DNA of 64,000 nt, from NCBI GenBank assembly GCA_910578615.1, contig CAJTRI010000012.1, positions 1 through 64,000 of the forward strand. Direction: 5' to 3'. The notes beneath the pieces are model-generated. The model ran no database searches. It was given only the letters and a program-made list of their open reading frames with translations, and was not told where the DNA came from. Made by a program: the position numbers and the translations under genes. This document shows positions 52,600 to 59,867 of the stretch, piece after piece. Numbering within the stretch: the first letter of the stretch is position 1; each line of letters begins with the position of its first letter. This DNA is from an uncultured Duncaniella sp. (GTDB taxonomy: Bacteria > Bacteroidota > Bacteroidia > Bacteroidales > Muribaculaceae).

Positions 52600-53550
52600 A
52601 TGCAAGGCATAGTAATAAAAAATACAGGAAGCGACTATCTCGTTCATACGGAAAACGGAAACAATGTCGTCTGCAAAATAAAAGGTAATTTCCGATTAAA
52701 GGGAATACGCACCACCAACCCGGTAGCCGTAGGTGACCATGTGACGGTAACAGACAACGCCGGTGGAGAGACGCCATATATAATCTCGATAGCTCCACGC
52801 CGAAACTACATAATACGCAAGGCCAGCAATCTCAGTAAACAGGCCCATATACTCGCATCAAACATAGACCAGGTATGCCTCGTGGCGACACTCGCTCATC
52901 CGACAACTTCAACGACCTTTATAGACAGGTTCCTTGCTACGGCCGAAGCGTATCAGATAACCGCGCTACTTGTTATAAACAAAGTCGATCTTCTGGAAGA
53001 CAACGCTGATGACATGGCATATCTCGAAGCGGTTAAATACTTGTACGAGTCCATTGGTTATACCGTCTGTACCGTGTCGGCTAAAACCGGGGAAGGCGTT
53101 GATGCCATCAAAAAAATGCTTGATGGAAAAGTGACTCTTTTTTCAGGGAATTCAGGCGTTGGCAAATCCACATTAATCAACAAGCTCGTTCCCGGAATAG
53201 AACTTGCGACAGCTGAAATTTCGGCGTCCCACGATACAGGTATGCATACTACCACTTTCTCGGAAATGTTTTCTATCCCAGGTCTTTCAGACGGCTCCAG
53301 GCTGATTGATACCCCGGGAGTAAAGGGGTTTGGCACACTTGAATTTGATCGCCATGAGGTGGGCCATTACTTTCCAGAGATATTCAGATACAGCAGGGAT
53401 TGCCGATATGGTGATTGTACCCACACATGCGAACCGGGATGCGCAGTCAAGAATGCGCTTGAAAAAAATCAGATATCGGAATCAAGATATTCATCATACC
53501 TTTCAATTTTAGAAGATTCTGCCGAGGACAAATACAGAAAGGGCTATTGA
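52600..53550 (+). CDS. rsgA: ribosome small-subunit GTPase A
   Basis: A 316-residue circularly permuted GTPase that releases maturation factors from the 30S subunit. It has an N-terminal OB fold (QGIVIKNTGSDYLVHT), then G4 NKVD before G1 GNSGVGKSTLINKL and G3 DTPG. The C-terminal zinc knuckle is CRYGDCTHTCEPGC. The ATG at 52600 matches family starts; an upstream TTG (52555) lies before the promoter box. Confidence 0.94.
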   Translation: MQGIVIKNTGSDYLVHTENGNNVVCKIKGNFRLKGIRTTNPVAVGDHVTVTDNAGGETPYIISIAPRRNYIIRKASNLSKQAHILASNIDQVCLVATLAHPTTSTTFIDRFLATAEAYQITALLVINKVDLLEDNADDMAYLEAVKYLYESIGYTVCTVSAKTGEGVDAIKKMLDGKVTLFSGNSGVGKSTLINKLVPGIELATAEISASHDTGMHTTTFSEMFSIPGLSDGSRLIDTPGVKGFGTLEFDRHEVGHYFPEIFRYSRDCRYGDCTHTCEPGCAVKNALEKNQISESRYSSYLSILEDSAEDKYRKGY

Positions 53551-53600
53551 ACAATACTATGAAACCTTAACGATTTTTTGCCATAGCAAATCTTTTTTCG

Positions 53601-53641
53601 GCCTGAAAATGAAGCAATGTTAAAGTCCTTCATTTTCAGGC
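53601..53641 (+). terminator. terminator after rsgA
   Basis: A perfect 14-bp stem GCCTGAAAATGAAG (53601-53614) / complement (53628-53641) with a 13-nt loop, followed by TTTTC. Confidence 0.85.
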
Positions 53642-53766
53642 TTTTCTATATGCATGAATTGTTATAACTATGAAAAACAAACAATTGCTGATTCTTTGAA
53701 TTTTCCGATTGACATATACCAGATTGGAATTGCAAACAGAGATGTATATCCATATGCAACTCTTTG

Positions 53767-53807
53767 AAATTTGCATTTGCATACAAATCTACTACAAATG
53801 CAAATTT
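53767..53807. repeat. 13-bp inverted repeat built on AAATTTGCATTTG
   Basis: Left arm 53767-53779 and right arm 53795-53807 are perfect complements around a 15-nt spacer. The pairing extends outward with two mismatches. Confidence 0.75.
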
Positions 53808-53854
53808 TGAATTTCGAAACAACCAAAGCTCGTTTTATGATTGCAAACACTTCG

Positions 53855-53870
53855 ATTTGCAGTTGCAAAT
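53855..53870. repeat. palindrome ATTTGCA-GT-TGCAAAT (operator-like)
   Basis: Two perfect 7-bp half-sites separated by 2 bp. A one-mismatch copy lies in the XRE gene promoter at 54285-54300. Confidence 0.65.
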
Positions 53871-54258
53871 TCATTTACCGAGGCGTTTTTGCTGTTGTTT
53901 GACTTTGCATACACAAACCAAAACAGCTTCGTTTTGCAAAACCAAACAAAGGCTATTTTGTTCGTTTTGATATATTAACATTAAATAATTTGTCCTCATT
54001 ATCAATATTTAAGTAAATTAATCTGAAATACAACTTTAATAATATTTGTTAATCCGGTCAAAATCCACAAAGACCCGTTTACGCATACAGTTTACGCAAT
54101 ACTTTTCTTGACCTACAATTTATTACCATACAAAATCTAAATAAATAGATTAAATTAACCAAAACTGGTACCACATCCTAAAATATGCATTTGGGAATTC
54201 AGTCCTGTTTGAAATTGTAACGCAACGACAAGTCGATGCACATTTATGTACTATTCAT

Positions 54259-54289
54259 TTTGTCAGTGTCGAAATTATAATTACATTTG
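54259..54289 (+). promoter_or_regulatory. promoter of the XRE-family gene
   Basis: TTTG (54259-54262), 19 nt, TACATTTG (54282-54289). Leader of about 38 nt. Confidence 0.78.
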
Positions 54290-54300
54290 CAGTTACAAAC
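54285..54300 (+). promoter_or_regulatory. operator-like element overlapping the XRE gene's promoter
   Basis: ATTTGCAGTTACAAAC shares 14 of 16 bases with the palindrome at 53855-53870 and covers the -7 box and predicted start of transcription. A protein bound here would block the promoter, consistent with autorepression. Confidence 0.5.
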
Positions 54301-54330
54301 CTCATACTGAAATTTACATAATAGCACATC

Positions 54331-55005
54331 ATGGATCTTGTTTCGAGACTCAAACAGTATCTTGACAGTCGGCAAATCAGCGTAACCCAATTTGCCGATG
54401 AATGCAGCATACCACGCCCTACCGCCTCACAACTACTTGCTGGGCGGAATAAAAAGGTAAGCGATGAGATTATCGGTAAAATCCACCAGTGCTATCCTGA
54501 CCTTAACATCATATGGCTGATGTTTGGGGAAGGAAGTATGTCCACGGGAACAAATATTGAAACCTTGAAGGCTCAAAACAATGATTTTTTCAGTTATCAC
54601 GATGAGCAGTTGATTGATAGCCAGTTCGATAACCCACAAAAACCACGTTATGAGGATATGTCAGAATTGCATTCTGAAAAAATTCCTGACAGCACCACAC
54701 CCAAGGCGGTATTTGATGTCGGCCAGCCGTCTGTACAATCTGATGAATCCTCGCTTCCAGGTAGCGAATTCAGTTTTTCCGTATCTGCATCCGATGACAC
54801 CTCGACATTTGCATTCACGCCATCTGCATCCGAAGAAACCCAGACCAAAATCCGACCAAAATCCGACCAAGATGCCCTCCCCCATCCCATCACACTTACC
54901 CCAGGAAAAGGCAAAAAGGTGACCGGGATAGTAGTGTATTATGATGACTCAACGTTTGAATCATTCATACCAGATCCTGACCATTCTATACCGTTTTTAA
55001 GGTAG
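54331..55005 (+). CDS. XRE-like helix-turn-helix regulator
   Basis: A 224-residue protein with an N-terminal lambda-repressor-type HTH (RLKQYLDSRQISVTQFADEC to KKVSDEIIGKIHQCYPDLNI, about residues 5-55) followed by the WLMFGEGSM segment typical of phage-like XRE regulators. The remaining 150 residues are acidic, Ser/Asp/Pro-rich and probably disordered, ending in a small beta-like segment (KVTGIVVYYDDSTFESFIP). An 11-bp tandem repeat (54843-54870) lies in the coding sequence. No peptidase domain of the LexA type is visible. Its target genes are unknown; its own promoter is the best candidate. Confidence 0.78.
   Translation: MDLVSRLKQYLDSRQISVTQFADECSIPRPTASQLLAGRNKKVSDEIIGKIHQCYPDLNIIWLMFGEGSMSTGTNIETLKAQNNDFFSYHDEQLIDSQFDNPQKPRYEDMSELHSEKIPDSTTPKAVFDVGQPSVQSDESSLPGSEFSFSVSASDDTSTFAFTPSASEETQTKIRPKSDQDALPHPITLTPGKGKKVTGIVVYYDDSTFESFIPDPDHSIPFLR
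54843..54870 (+). repeat. 11-bp tandem repeat in the XRE gene
   Basis: GACCAAAATCC occurs twice in direct succession, followed by a partial third copy. The unit is not a multiple of three, so gain or loss of a copy would shift the frame. Confidence 0.8.
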
Positions 55006-55018
55006 CCACACAAGTTCA

Positions 55019-55050
55019 TTTGTTCATGAAAAGGATTATGAGTATTTTTG
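55019..55050 (+). promoter_or_regulatory. promoter of the second ABC-F gene
   Basis: TTTG (55019-55022), exactly 20 nt, TATTTTTG (55043-55050). Leader of about 22 nt. Confidence 0.8.
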
Positions 55051-55075
55051 CAGACTAAAATGAAAGGTTCTTATC

Positions 55076-57031
55076 ATGAGCATATCCATAAACAGTCTGA
55101 AAGTAGAATTCAGCGCTAAATGTCTTTTTGACAACGTCTCCTATATAATAAACCGCAAAGACAAGATTGCGCTTGTCGGGAAAAACGGAGCCGGCAAATC
55201 GACTATGTTGAAGATTATAGCCGGCATCCAGAAGCCTACATCAGGTAGTGTCTCCGCACCACACGACACGACCATCGGTTATCTACCGCAACATATGACA
55301 ATCAGCGACACATCTACGGTGATTGAAGAAGTGCGTACTGCTTTCGGCCATATCCATGAGATGCACGAACGTCTTAACAGACTCGGAGAAGAGCTGTCTT
55401 CCCGTTCTGATTATGAATCAAAGGAGTACCAAGATCTTATTGAGACAATGACCACGCTGAGTGACCGTGTGGCCATGGAAGAAAGCGAAAACTGTGAGGC
55501 TGAAATGGAGAAAACCCTACTCGGGCTTGGGTTTAATCGTGAAGATTTCGACAGGCCGACAGCTGAATTTTCCGGCGGATGGCGTATGCGCATCGAACTT
55601 GCAAAACTCCTTCTGACCCGTCCAGACGTCCTTCTTCTTGACGAGCCGACCAACCATCTCGACATCGAGTCAATCCAGTGGCTTGAAAACTTCCTCGTCA
55701 CAAAAGCCAATGCAGTCGTGCTTGTCAGTCACGACCGAGCCTTTATCGATAACGTGACCAATCGCACAATAGAAATATCCCTTGGCAAGATATATGATTA
55801 CTCGGTCAATTATTCAAAATACGTGGTACTACGGGCCGAGAGACTTGAACAGCAGATGAGGGCTTTTCAGAACCAACAAAAAATGATTAAGGACACTGAG
55901 GACTTCATCGAACGGTTTCGCTATAAAGCCACAAAAAGCGTGCAGGTTCAAAGCCGGATCAAACAGCTCGCAAAAATAGAACGGCTCGAAGTGGACGAAG
56001 TGGACACCTCTCATCTCAATCTTAAATTCCCCCCTGCCCCACGTTCTGGTGACTACCCTATTATAGCCGAAAATGTCGGCAAAGCCTATGGAGGACATCT
56101 GGTATTTGACCAAGCCACCTTCACAATAAAGAGAGGGGAGAAAGTCGCTTTTGTCGGAAAAAACGGAGAAGGAAAATCTACTCTTGTAAAATGCATAATG
56201 GGAGAAATCCCGTTCACCGGAATGCTTAAAATAGGCCACAATGTCAAGATCGGATACTTTGCACAAAACCAAGCCCAGCTTCTTGACGGCGAGCTAACAG
56301 TCTTTGATACGATAGACCGCGTTGCAGTCGGAGATATTCGAACCAAGATTCGAGATATTCTTGGAGCATTTATGTTTGGCGGAGAGGCGTCAGACAAAAA
56401 AGTAAAGGTATTATCAGGCGGTGAAAAGACACGTCTCGCCATGATTCGCCTACTTCTTGAACCAGTCAACCTGCTGATTCTTGACGAGCCGACCAATCAT
56501 CTCGACATGAAGACCAAAGACATTCTTAAAGGAGCTATCAAGGACTTCGACGGAACGGTAATCGTAGTCAGCCATGACCGTGAATTTCTGGACGGACTTG
56601 TTGAAAAAGTATATGAATTCGGAGGTGGCCATGTCAAGGAATGCCTTGGGGGCATATATGAGTTTCTTGAAAAAAAGAAACTTGCATCACTGTCAGAACT
56701 CGAACGATCATCATCCGCAGTAACATCGTCAAAGTCCGAAAACAAGAAAGCGCCTGATAACAAATCTGCGACAGCCCATGCGGAAAGGAAGCTCTCTTAT
56801 GCGGAGCAACGAGAGCGTGAGAAATTCGTGCGAAAAGCCCGTAAAAAAGTAGAAGAGGCCGAAGCCGAAGTGAACAGGCTCGAAAACGAGGTTACAGAAA
56901 TAGAATCAATAATTTCATCAGGAAATCCTCCGGCCGATATTTATGACCGTCATGCTTCGGTTACACGACAACTCGAAAATGCTATGTCCCTTTGGGAACT
57001 TGCATCCATAGAATATGAAGGATTAGAATAA
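55076..57031 (+). CDS. ABC-F family ATP-binding protein
   Basis: A 651-residue soluble twin-ATPase protein. Walker A motifs are ALVGKNGAGKSTML and AFVGKNGEGKSTLV; signature motifs FSGGWRMR and LSGGEKTR; Walker B LLLDEPTNHLD and LILDEPTNHLD. The linker contains a basic RYKATKSVQVQSRIKQL stretch as in ribosome-binding ABC-F proteins, and the C-terminus is a coiled coil (VEEAEAEVNRLENEVTEIES). It is a housekeeping type, not an obvious antibiotic-resistance variant, though that distinction cannot be made safely by eye. Confidence 0.9.
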   Translation: MSISINSLKVEFSAKCLFDNVSYIINRKDKIALVGKNGAGKSTMLKIIAGIQKPTSGSVSAPHDTTIGYLPQHMTISDTSTVIEEVRTAFGHIHEMHERLNRLGEELSSRSDYESKEYQDLIETMTTLSDRVAMEESENCEAEMEKTLLGLGFNREDFDRPTAEFSGGWRMRIELAKLLLTRPDVLLLDEPTNHLDIESIQWLENFLVTKANAVVLVSHDRAFIDNVTNRTIEISLGKIYDYSVNYSKYVVLRAERLEQQMRAFQNQQKMIKDTEDFIERFRYKATKSVQVQSRIKQLAKIERLEVDEVDTSHLNLKFPPAPRSGDYPIIAENVGKAYGGHLVFDQATFTIKRGEKVAFVGKNGEGKSTLVKCIMGEIPFTGMLKIGHNVKIGYFAQNQAQLLDGELTVFDTIDRVAVGDIRTKIRDILGAFMFGGEASDKKVKVLSGGEKTRLAMIRLLLEPVNLLILDEPTNHLDMKTKDILKGAIKDFDGTVIVVSHDREFLDGLVEKVYEFGGGHVKECLGGIYEFLEKKKLASLSELERSSSAVTSSKSENKKAPDNKSATAHAERKLSYAEQREREKFVRKARKKVEEAEAEVNRLENEVTEIESIISSGNPPADIYDRHASVTRQLENAMSLWELASIEYEGLE

Positions 57032-57056
57032 AACAACATAAAATTTAACACAGAAA

Positions 57057-57440
57057 ATGTTAAGGACAATCATCCACTATGTAGCACTACTCTCAGTGCT
57101 CCTTCTCTCTTCAGGCTGTAATAAAAGCAGCGAGGACGAACCATTTGACTTCTATTTCGTTCGTTACACAGCCGCTGTCACAGCCGGCGAGAGCGTCAAA
57201 ATAACCTATCGGAACGGAGATGGGAAAAACATAAGTGTCAACCAAGAATGCCCGGATGGAAAATACCAAGTCACTGTCGGCCCGGTGTTACCTGGTTTTG
57301 AAGCCGTAATAGTGGCTTCTCAGACAATCGGATCAGAGTCCCCCACTCTTTCAATCGAAGTAAGCTATGGCGCCACCCCGTTTGTCATGAAAGCACAAAA
57401 GCAAAACGCAATAACGCTGAACTATACCGTAGGGGAATAA
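57057..57440 (+). CDS. hypothetical lipoprotein
   Basis: A 127-residue protein with signal peptide and lipobox LLSSGC (Cys at about residue 21). The mature part of about 105 residues is beta-rich (VRYTAAVTAGESVKITYRNGDG; SPTLSIEVSYGATPFVMKAQ), like an Ig-like or DUF-type surface lipoprotein. No family is recognised. It follows the ABC-F gene by 25 nt. Confidence 0.7.
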   Translation: MLRTIIHYVALLSVLLLSSGCNKSSEDEPFDFYFVRYTAAVTAGESVKITYRNGDGKNISVNQECPDGKYQVTVGPVLPGFEAVIVASQTIGSESPTLSIEVSYGATPFVMKAQKQNAITLNYTVGE

Positions 57441-57452
57441 AGCATATATTGG

Positions 57453-57509
57453 TTATAAATGCATGTGTACAACAGATTGATTATAATTGTTGTACACATG
57501 CATTTATAA
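57453..57509. repeat. 22-bp perfect inverted repeat between convergent genes
   Basis: Arms 57453-57474 and 57488-57509 are exact complements with a 13-nt loop; the core is ATGCATGTGTACAACA. It lies between the lipoprotein gene and cvfB, which face each other. It lacks T-runs, so it is an atypical terminator or another structured element. Confidence 0.8.
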
Positions 57510-57544
57510 TTACTCTACAATATGTGTCGGCCCATTCACTGTCT

Positions 57545-58393
57545 TTACACATTACTTTTTTCTGCGAGCCGGATTCCGGCATCGGTTATGACAATCATCC
57601 TTTCTCTATACAGATGGCCGATAGCCTTTTTAAAGTCCTTCTTGGAACATCTGAACGTCTCTCGTATCATCTCGGGAGATGAAGAGTCATTCATGGCGAT
57701 GTATCCGTCAGGCTGCCGGTTAAGTTTGTCAATTATCTCGTCAGCAAGCGTCTCAACACGCCCATCGTTATTGCCGTGGAGGACAAGGTCTATCTTCCCA
57801 TCCTCACGCACCTGTTTGACATAGGCATTGATTCCTTCCCCTATTTCCAAAGGATGATAAAGCTCGTTTTCATAAATCATGCCGTTGAACAGATTGTCAA
57901 CAATCGCCTTATAGCCCATCTCCGAGCGCTTATAGACCAATGCCTTTACCTTGTCACCGATTCTATAACTCGGGATGCTGTTTCCGAGGTATTTCTCGAT
58001 TTTCGCAGATGCGACAATGCGCTGTGAAGCGTCATCAAGATATACGTATACCGGGATTATCATACCCCGGCTCAGCTTCATTCTCTGTTCCGAATAAGGC
58101 ACAAGCAGCTCTTTCATAAGCCCCCAATCAAGAAACGCACCATGACGGTTGACATCTGAGACTTGCAGGAACGCGAACTCTCCGACCTGAGCAAAAGGTC
58201 GCTCGGTTGTGGCTATGGGACGCCCCTCATTGTCCTTGTAAATGAAGACCTCGATTTCTTCATCTGGATGAAGAGGACTGACTATGTATCTTGAAGGCAG
58301 AAGTATCTCCTGTCCGTCGCCACCGTCAAGGTATGCCCCGAAATCCACGTTTTTTACGACTTTGAGAGTATTGTATTTTCCTAATTTGACCAT
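57545..58393 (-). CDS. CvfB-like S1 RNA-binding protein
   Basis: A 282-residue protein with tandem S1-type domains: LKVVKNVDFGAYLDGGDGQEILLP at the start, GEFAFLQVSDVNRHGAFLDWGLMKELLVP, and GDKVKALVYKRSEMGYKAIVDNLFNGMIY. A C-terminal winged helix follows (SPEMIRETFRCSKKDFKKAIGHLYRERMIVI). This is the layout of CvfB, an RNA-binding regulator of virulence and translation in Firmicutes; its role in Bacteroidota is not known. It is divergent from rsmG. Confidence 0.88.
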   Translation of the reverse strand: MVKLGKYNTLKVVKNVDFGAYLDGGDGQEILLPSRYIVSPLHPDEEIEVFIYKDNEGRPIATTERPFAQVGEFAFLQVSDVNRHGAFLDWGLMKELLVPYSEQRMKLSRGMIIPVYVYLDDASQRIVASAKIEKYLGNSIPSYRIGDKVKALVYKRSEMGYKAIVDNLFNGMIYENELYHPLEIGEGINAYVKQVREDGKIDLVLHGNNDGRVETLADEIIDKLNRQPDGYIAMNDSSSPEMIRETFRCSKKDFKKAIGHLYRERMIVITDAGIRLAEKSNV

Positions 58394-58412
58394 TACTATA
58401 TAAATTTAAGTG

Positions 58413-58420
58413 CAAATTTA
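58413..58420 (-). promoter_or_regulatory. -7 box of the cvfB-like gene
   Basis: TAAATTTG on the minus strand, with about 16 nt of leader. No clear -33. Confidence 0.5.
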
Positions 58421-58443
58421 ACCAAATTCTCATAAATATCGTC

Positions 58444-58451
58444 TAATTTTG
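58444..58451 (+). promoter_or_regulatory. -7 box of rsmG
   Basis: TAATTTTG, with about 37 nt of leader, divergent from the cvfB-like promoter within a 98-bp gap. No clear -33. Confidence 0.5.
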
Positions 58452-58491
58452 CAATACTTAATACATAAAATGAACGTCCTGCTACTATAAA

Positions 58492-59127
58492 ATGTTAAAC
58501 GATCATATGGAAGAATTACTAAAATATTTCCCCGTTCTGACATCAGAACAAATAGAACGTTTCACCATGCTCGGGAAACTCTATCCAGAGTGGAATGAAA
58601 AAATCAATGTCATTTCGCGAAAAGACATTGATAATCTCTATACCCACCACATCCTTCACTCCCTTTCAATCGCGAAATTTTTCACGCCGGTTGATGGAAC
58701 CTCATTCATAGATCTCGGTTGCGGTGGCGGATTTCCCGGCATCCCGTTGGCAATACTCTGGCCTGAATGCAGATTCCACCTGATAGACCGAATCGGTAAA
58801 AAAATCAAGGTGGCCAGTTCCATTGCCGAATCAATCGGATTGAACAATGTTACCTTCCAACACGGAGATATAGGAGAATGTAAAATCAAGGCCGACTTCG
58901 TGGTTTCACGTGCGGTCATGCAACTTGACCAACTGGTATACCTTGTGAGACGCAACATATCCGCCAAGTCGTTAAACCGTCTTCCCAACGGGCTTATCTG
59001 CCTTAAAGGCGGCGACCTTGGTGCCGAGCTTGGGCGTGTAAAGCATCCTGTTATAGACGTACCCCTAAGTGATTATTTCCCAGGCGAATACTTTTCCACC
59101 AAGGATCTGATATATGTTGAAATGTAA
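58492..59127 (+). CDS. rsmG: 16S rRNA (guanine527-N7)-methyltransferase
   Basis: A 211-residue SAM-dependent methyltransferase (GidB) that modifies G527 of 16S rRNA. SAM-binding SFIDLGCGGGFPGIPLAILWPECRFHLIDR (about residues 71-100) and the downstream VVSRAVMQLDQLV are the family signatures. The start at 58492 gives a normal N-terminus (HMEELLKYFPVL); an internal ATG at 58507 is an alternative. The MBL-hydrolase gene follows after 9 nt. Confidence 0.94.
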   Translation: MLNDHMEELLKYFPVLTSEQIERFTMLGKLYPEWNEKINVISRKDIDNLYTHHILHSLSIAKFFTPVDGTSFIDLGCGGGFPGIPLAILWPECRFHLIDRIGKKIKVASSIAESIGLNNVTFQHGDIGECKIKADFVVSRAVMQLDQLVYLVRRNISAKSLNRLPNGLICLKGGDLGAELGRVKHPVIDVPLSDYFPGEYFSTKDLIYVEM

Positions 59128-59136
59128 GAATAGGGC

Positions 59137-59775
59137 ATGAAAGTCAGCAGATTTATATTCAATATGTTCGGAGTTAACACATACGTGTTATGGGATCCCG
59201 AATCTCGCGAGGCGGCAATTGTCGATCCGGGGATGGTTGACAGACGCGAAGAAGACGCGCTCTTCAATTTTATCGATCTGAACAGTCTGAACCCGACACA
59301 CTTGATCGACACACATATGCATCTTGACCATATATTCGGCAATCTGAAAGTCAAAGAGAAATACGGACTCCATATAAAGGCACATCCTGACGATGACTTC
59401 CTTGGCCGGAGCCTGAGCGACAGTGTGAACAGATTTCGTCTTCCGATAGATGTGACAGACCATGGTCTGGATATCGCCATTAATGACGGAGACACCATAT
59501 ATCTCGGCAAAGAACCTATAAAAGTAATATCCGTACCCGGACACTCACCGGGAAGTGTGGCGCTTTATTGCCCCCAGTCCGGATTTGTATTGACAGGTGA
59601 CGCGCTCTTCCAAGGTTCCATCGGGCGGACGGATCTTCCCGGCGGAGATCATGCAACGCTGATTGACTCCATAAGAACCAGACTTCTCTCTCTTCCACCT
59701 GATACAGTGGTGCTACCCGGACATGGAGGCGAAACCTCGATAGTGAACGAGACAAACTCTAACCCATATATCTAA
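59137..59775 (+). CDS. MBL-fold metallohydrolase (glyoxalase II-like)
   Basis: A 212-residue metallo-beta-lactamase-fold hydrolase with the metal-binding motif THMHLDH (about residues 53-59), downstream PGHSPGSVALYCP, an Asp in LTGDALF and a terminal PGHG. It resembles hydroxyacylglutathione hydrolase-type or persulfide dioxygenase-like enzymes; the substrate is not determined. It probably shares a transcript with rsmG. Confidence 0.88.
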   Translation: MKVSRFIFNMFGVNTYVLWDPESREAAIVDPGMVDRREEDALFNFIDLNSLNPTHLIDTHMHLDHIFGNLKVKEKYGLHIKAHPDDDFLGRSLSDSVNRFRLPIDVTDHGLDIAINDGDTIYLGKEPIKVISVPGHSPGSVALYCPQSGFVLTGDALFQGSIGRTDLPGGDHATLIDSIRTRLLSLPPDTVVLPGHGGETSIVNETNSNPYI

Positions 59776-59804
59776 ATGGAATTTTATGGCATATTAAAGA
59801 AAAA

Positions 59805-59836
59805 TTTCCTTAATATGACAAATATTTTTATCTTTG
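59805..59836 (+). promoter_or_regulatory. promoter of the carboxytransferase/biotin protein gene
   Basis: TTTC (59805-59808), 20 nt, TATCTTTG (59829-59836), with TTAATAT in the spacer. Leader of about 28 nt. The arrangement resembles the mutAB promoter. Confidence 0.68.
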
Positions 59837-59867
59837 CATCCGAAAAGGAACAAATCTAAAACATAAA

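Larger units (their letters stand above)
53642..54281. other. AT-rich intergenic region with many TTTGCA-type motifs
   Basis: About 640 bp with no credible gene. Its left half (about 53730-53945) is crowded with TTTGCA/TGCAAA copies on both strands, several arranged as palindromes. Short open frames exist but have poor composition and no promoter. The right half (53950-54250) is plain AT-rich sequence in which I see nothing else. The position just upstream of an XRE-type regulator suggests operators, or a decayed phage or plasmid control region. Confidence 0.6.

Noticed and set aside
53730..53960. Repeated motifs considered as a CRISPR array
   Set aside because: The copies are short, vary in sequence and orientation, and have no regular spacer length; no cas gene is present.
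53668..53970. Two short frames in the AT-rich intergenic region (one on each strand)
   Set aside because: They consist of the TTTGCA-rich sequence, show no family resemblance and have no promoter.
59790..59817. A short inverted repeat (CATATTAA/TTAATATG) taken as a terminator for the MBL-hydrolase gene
   Set aside because: Only 8 AT-only base pairs, overlapping the promoter of the next gene; too weak to call.
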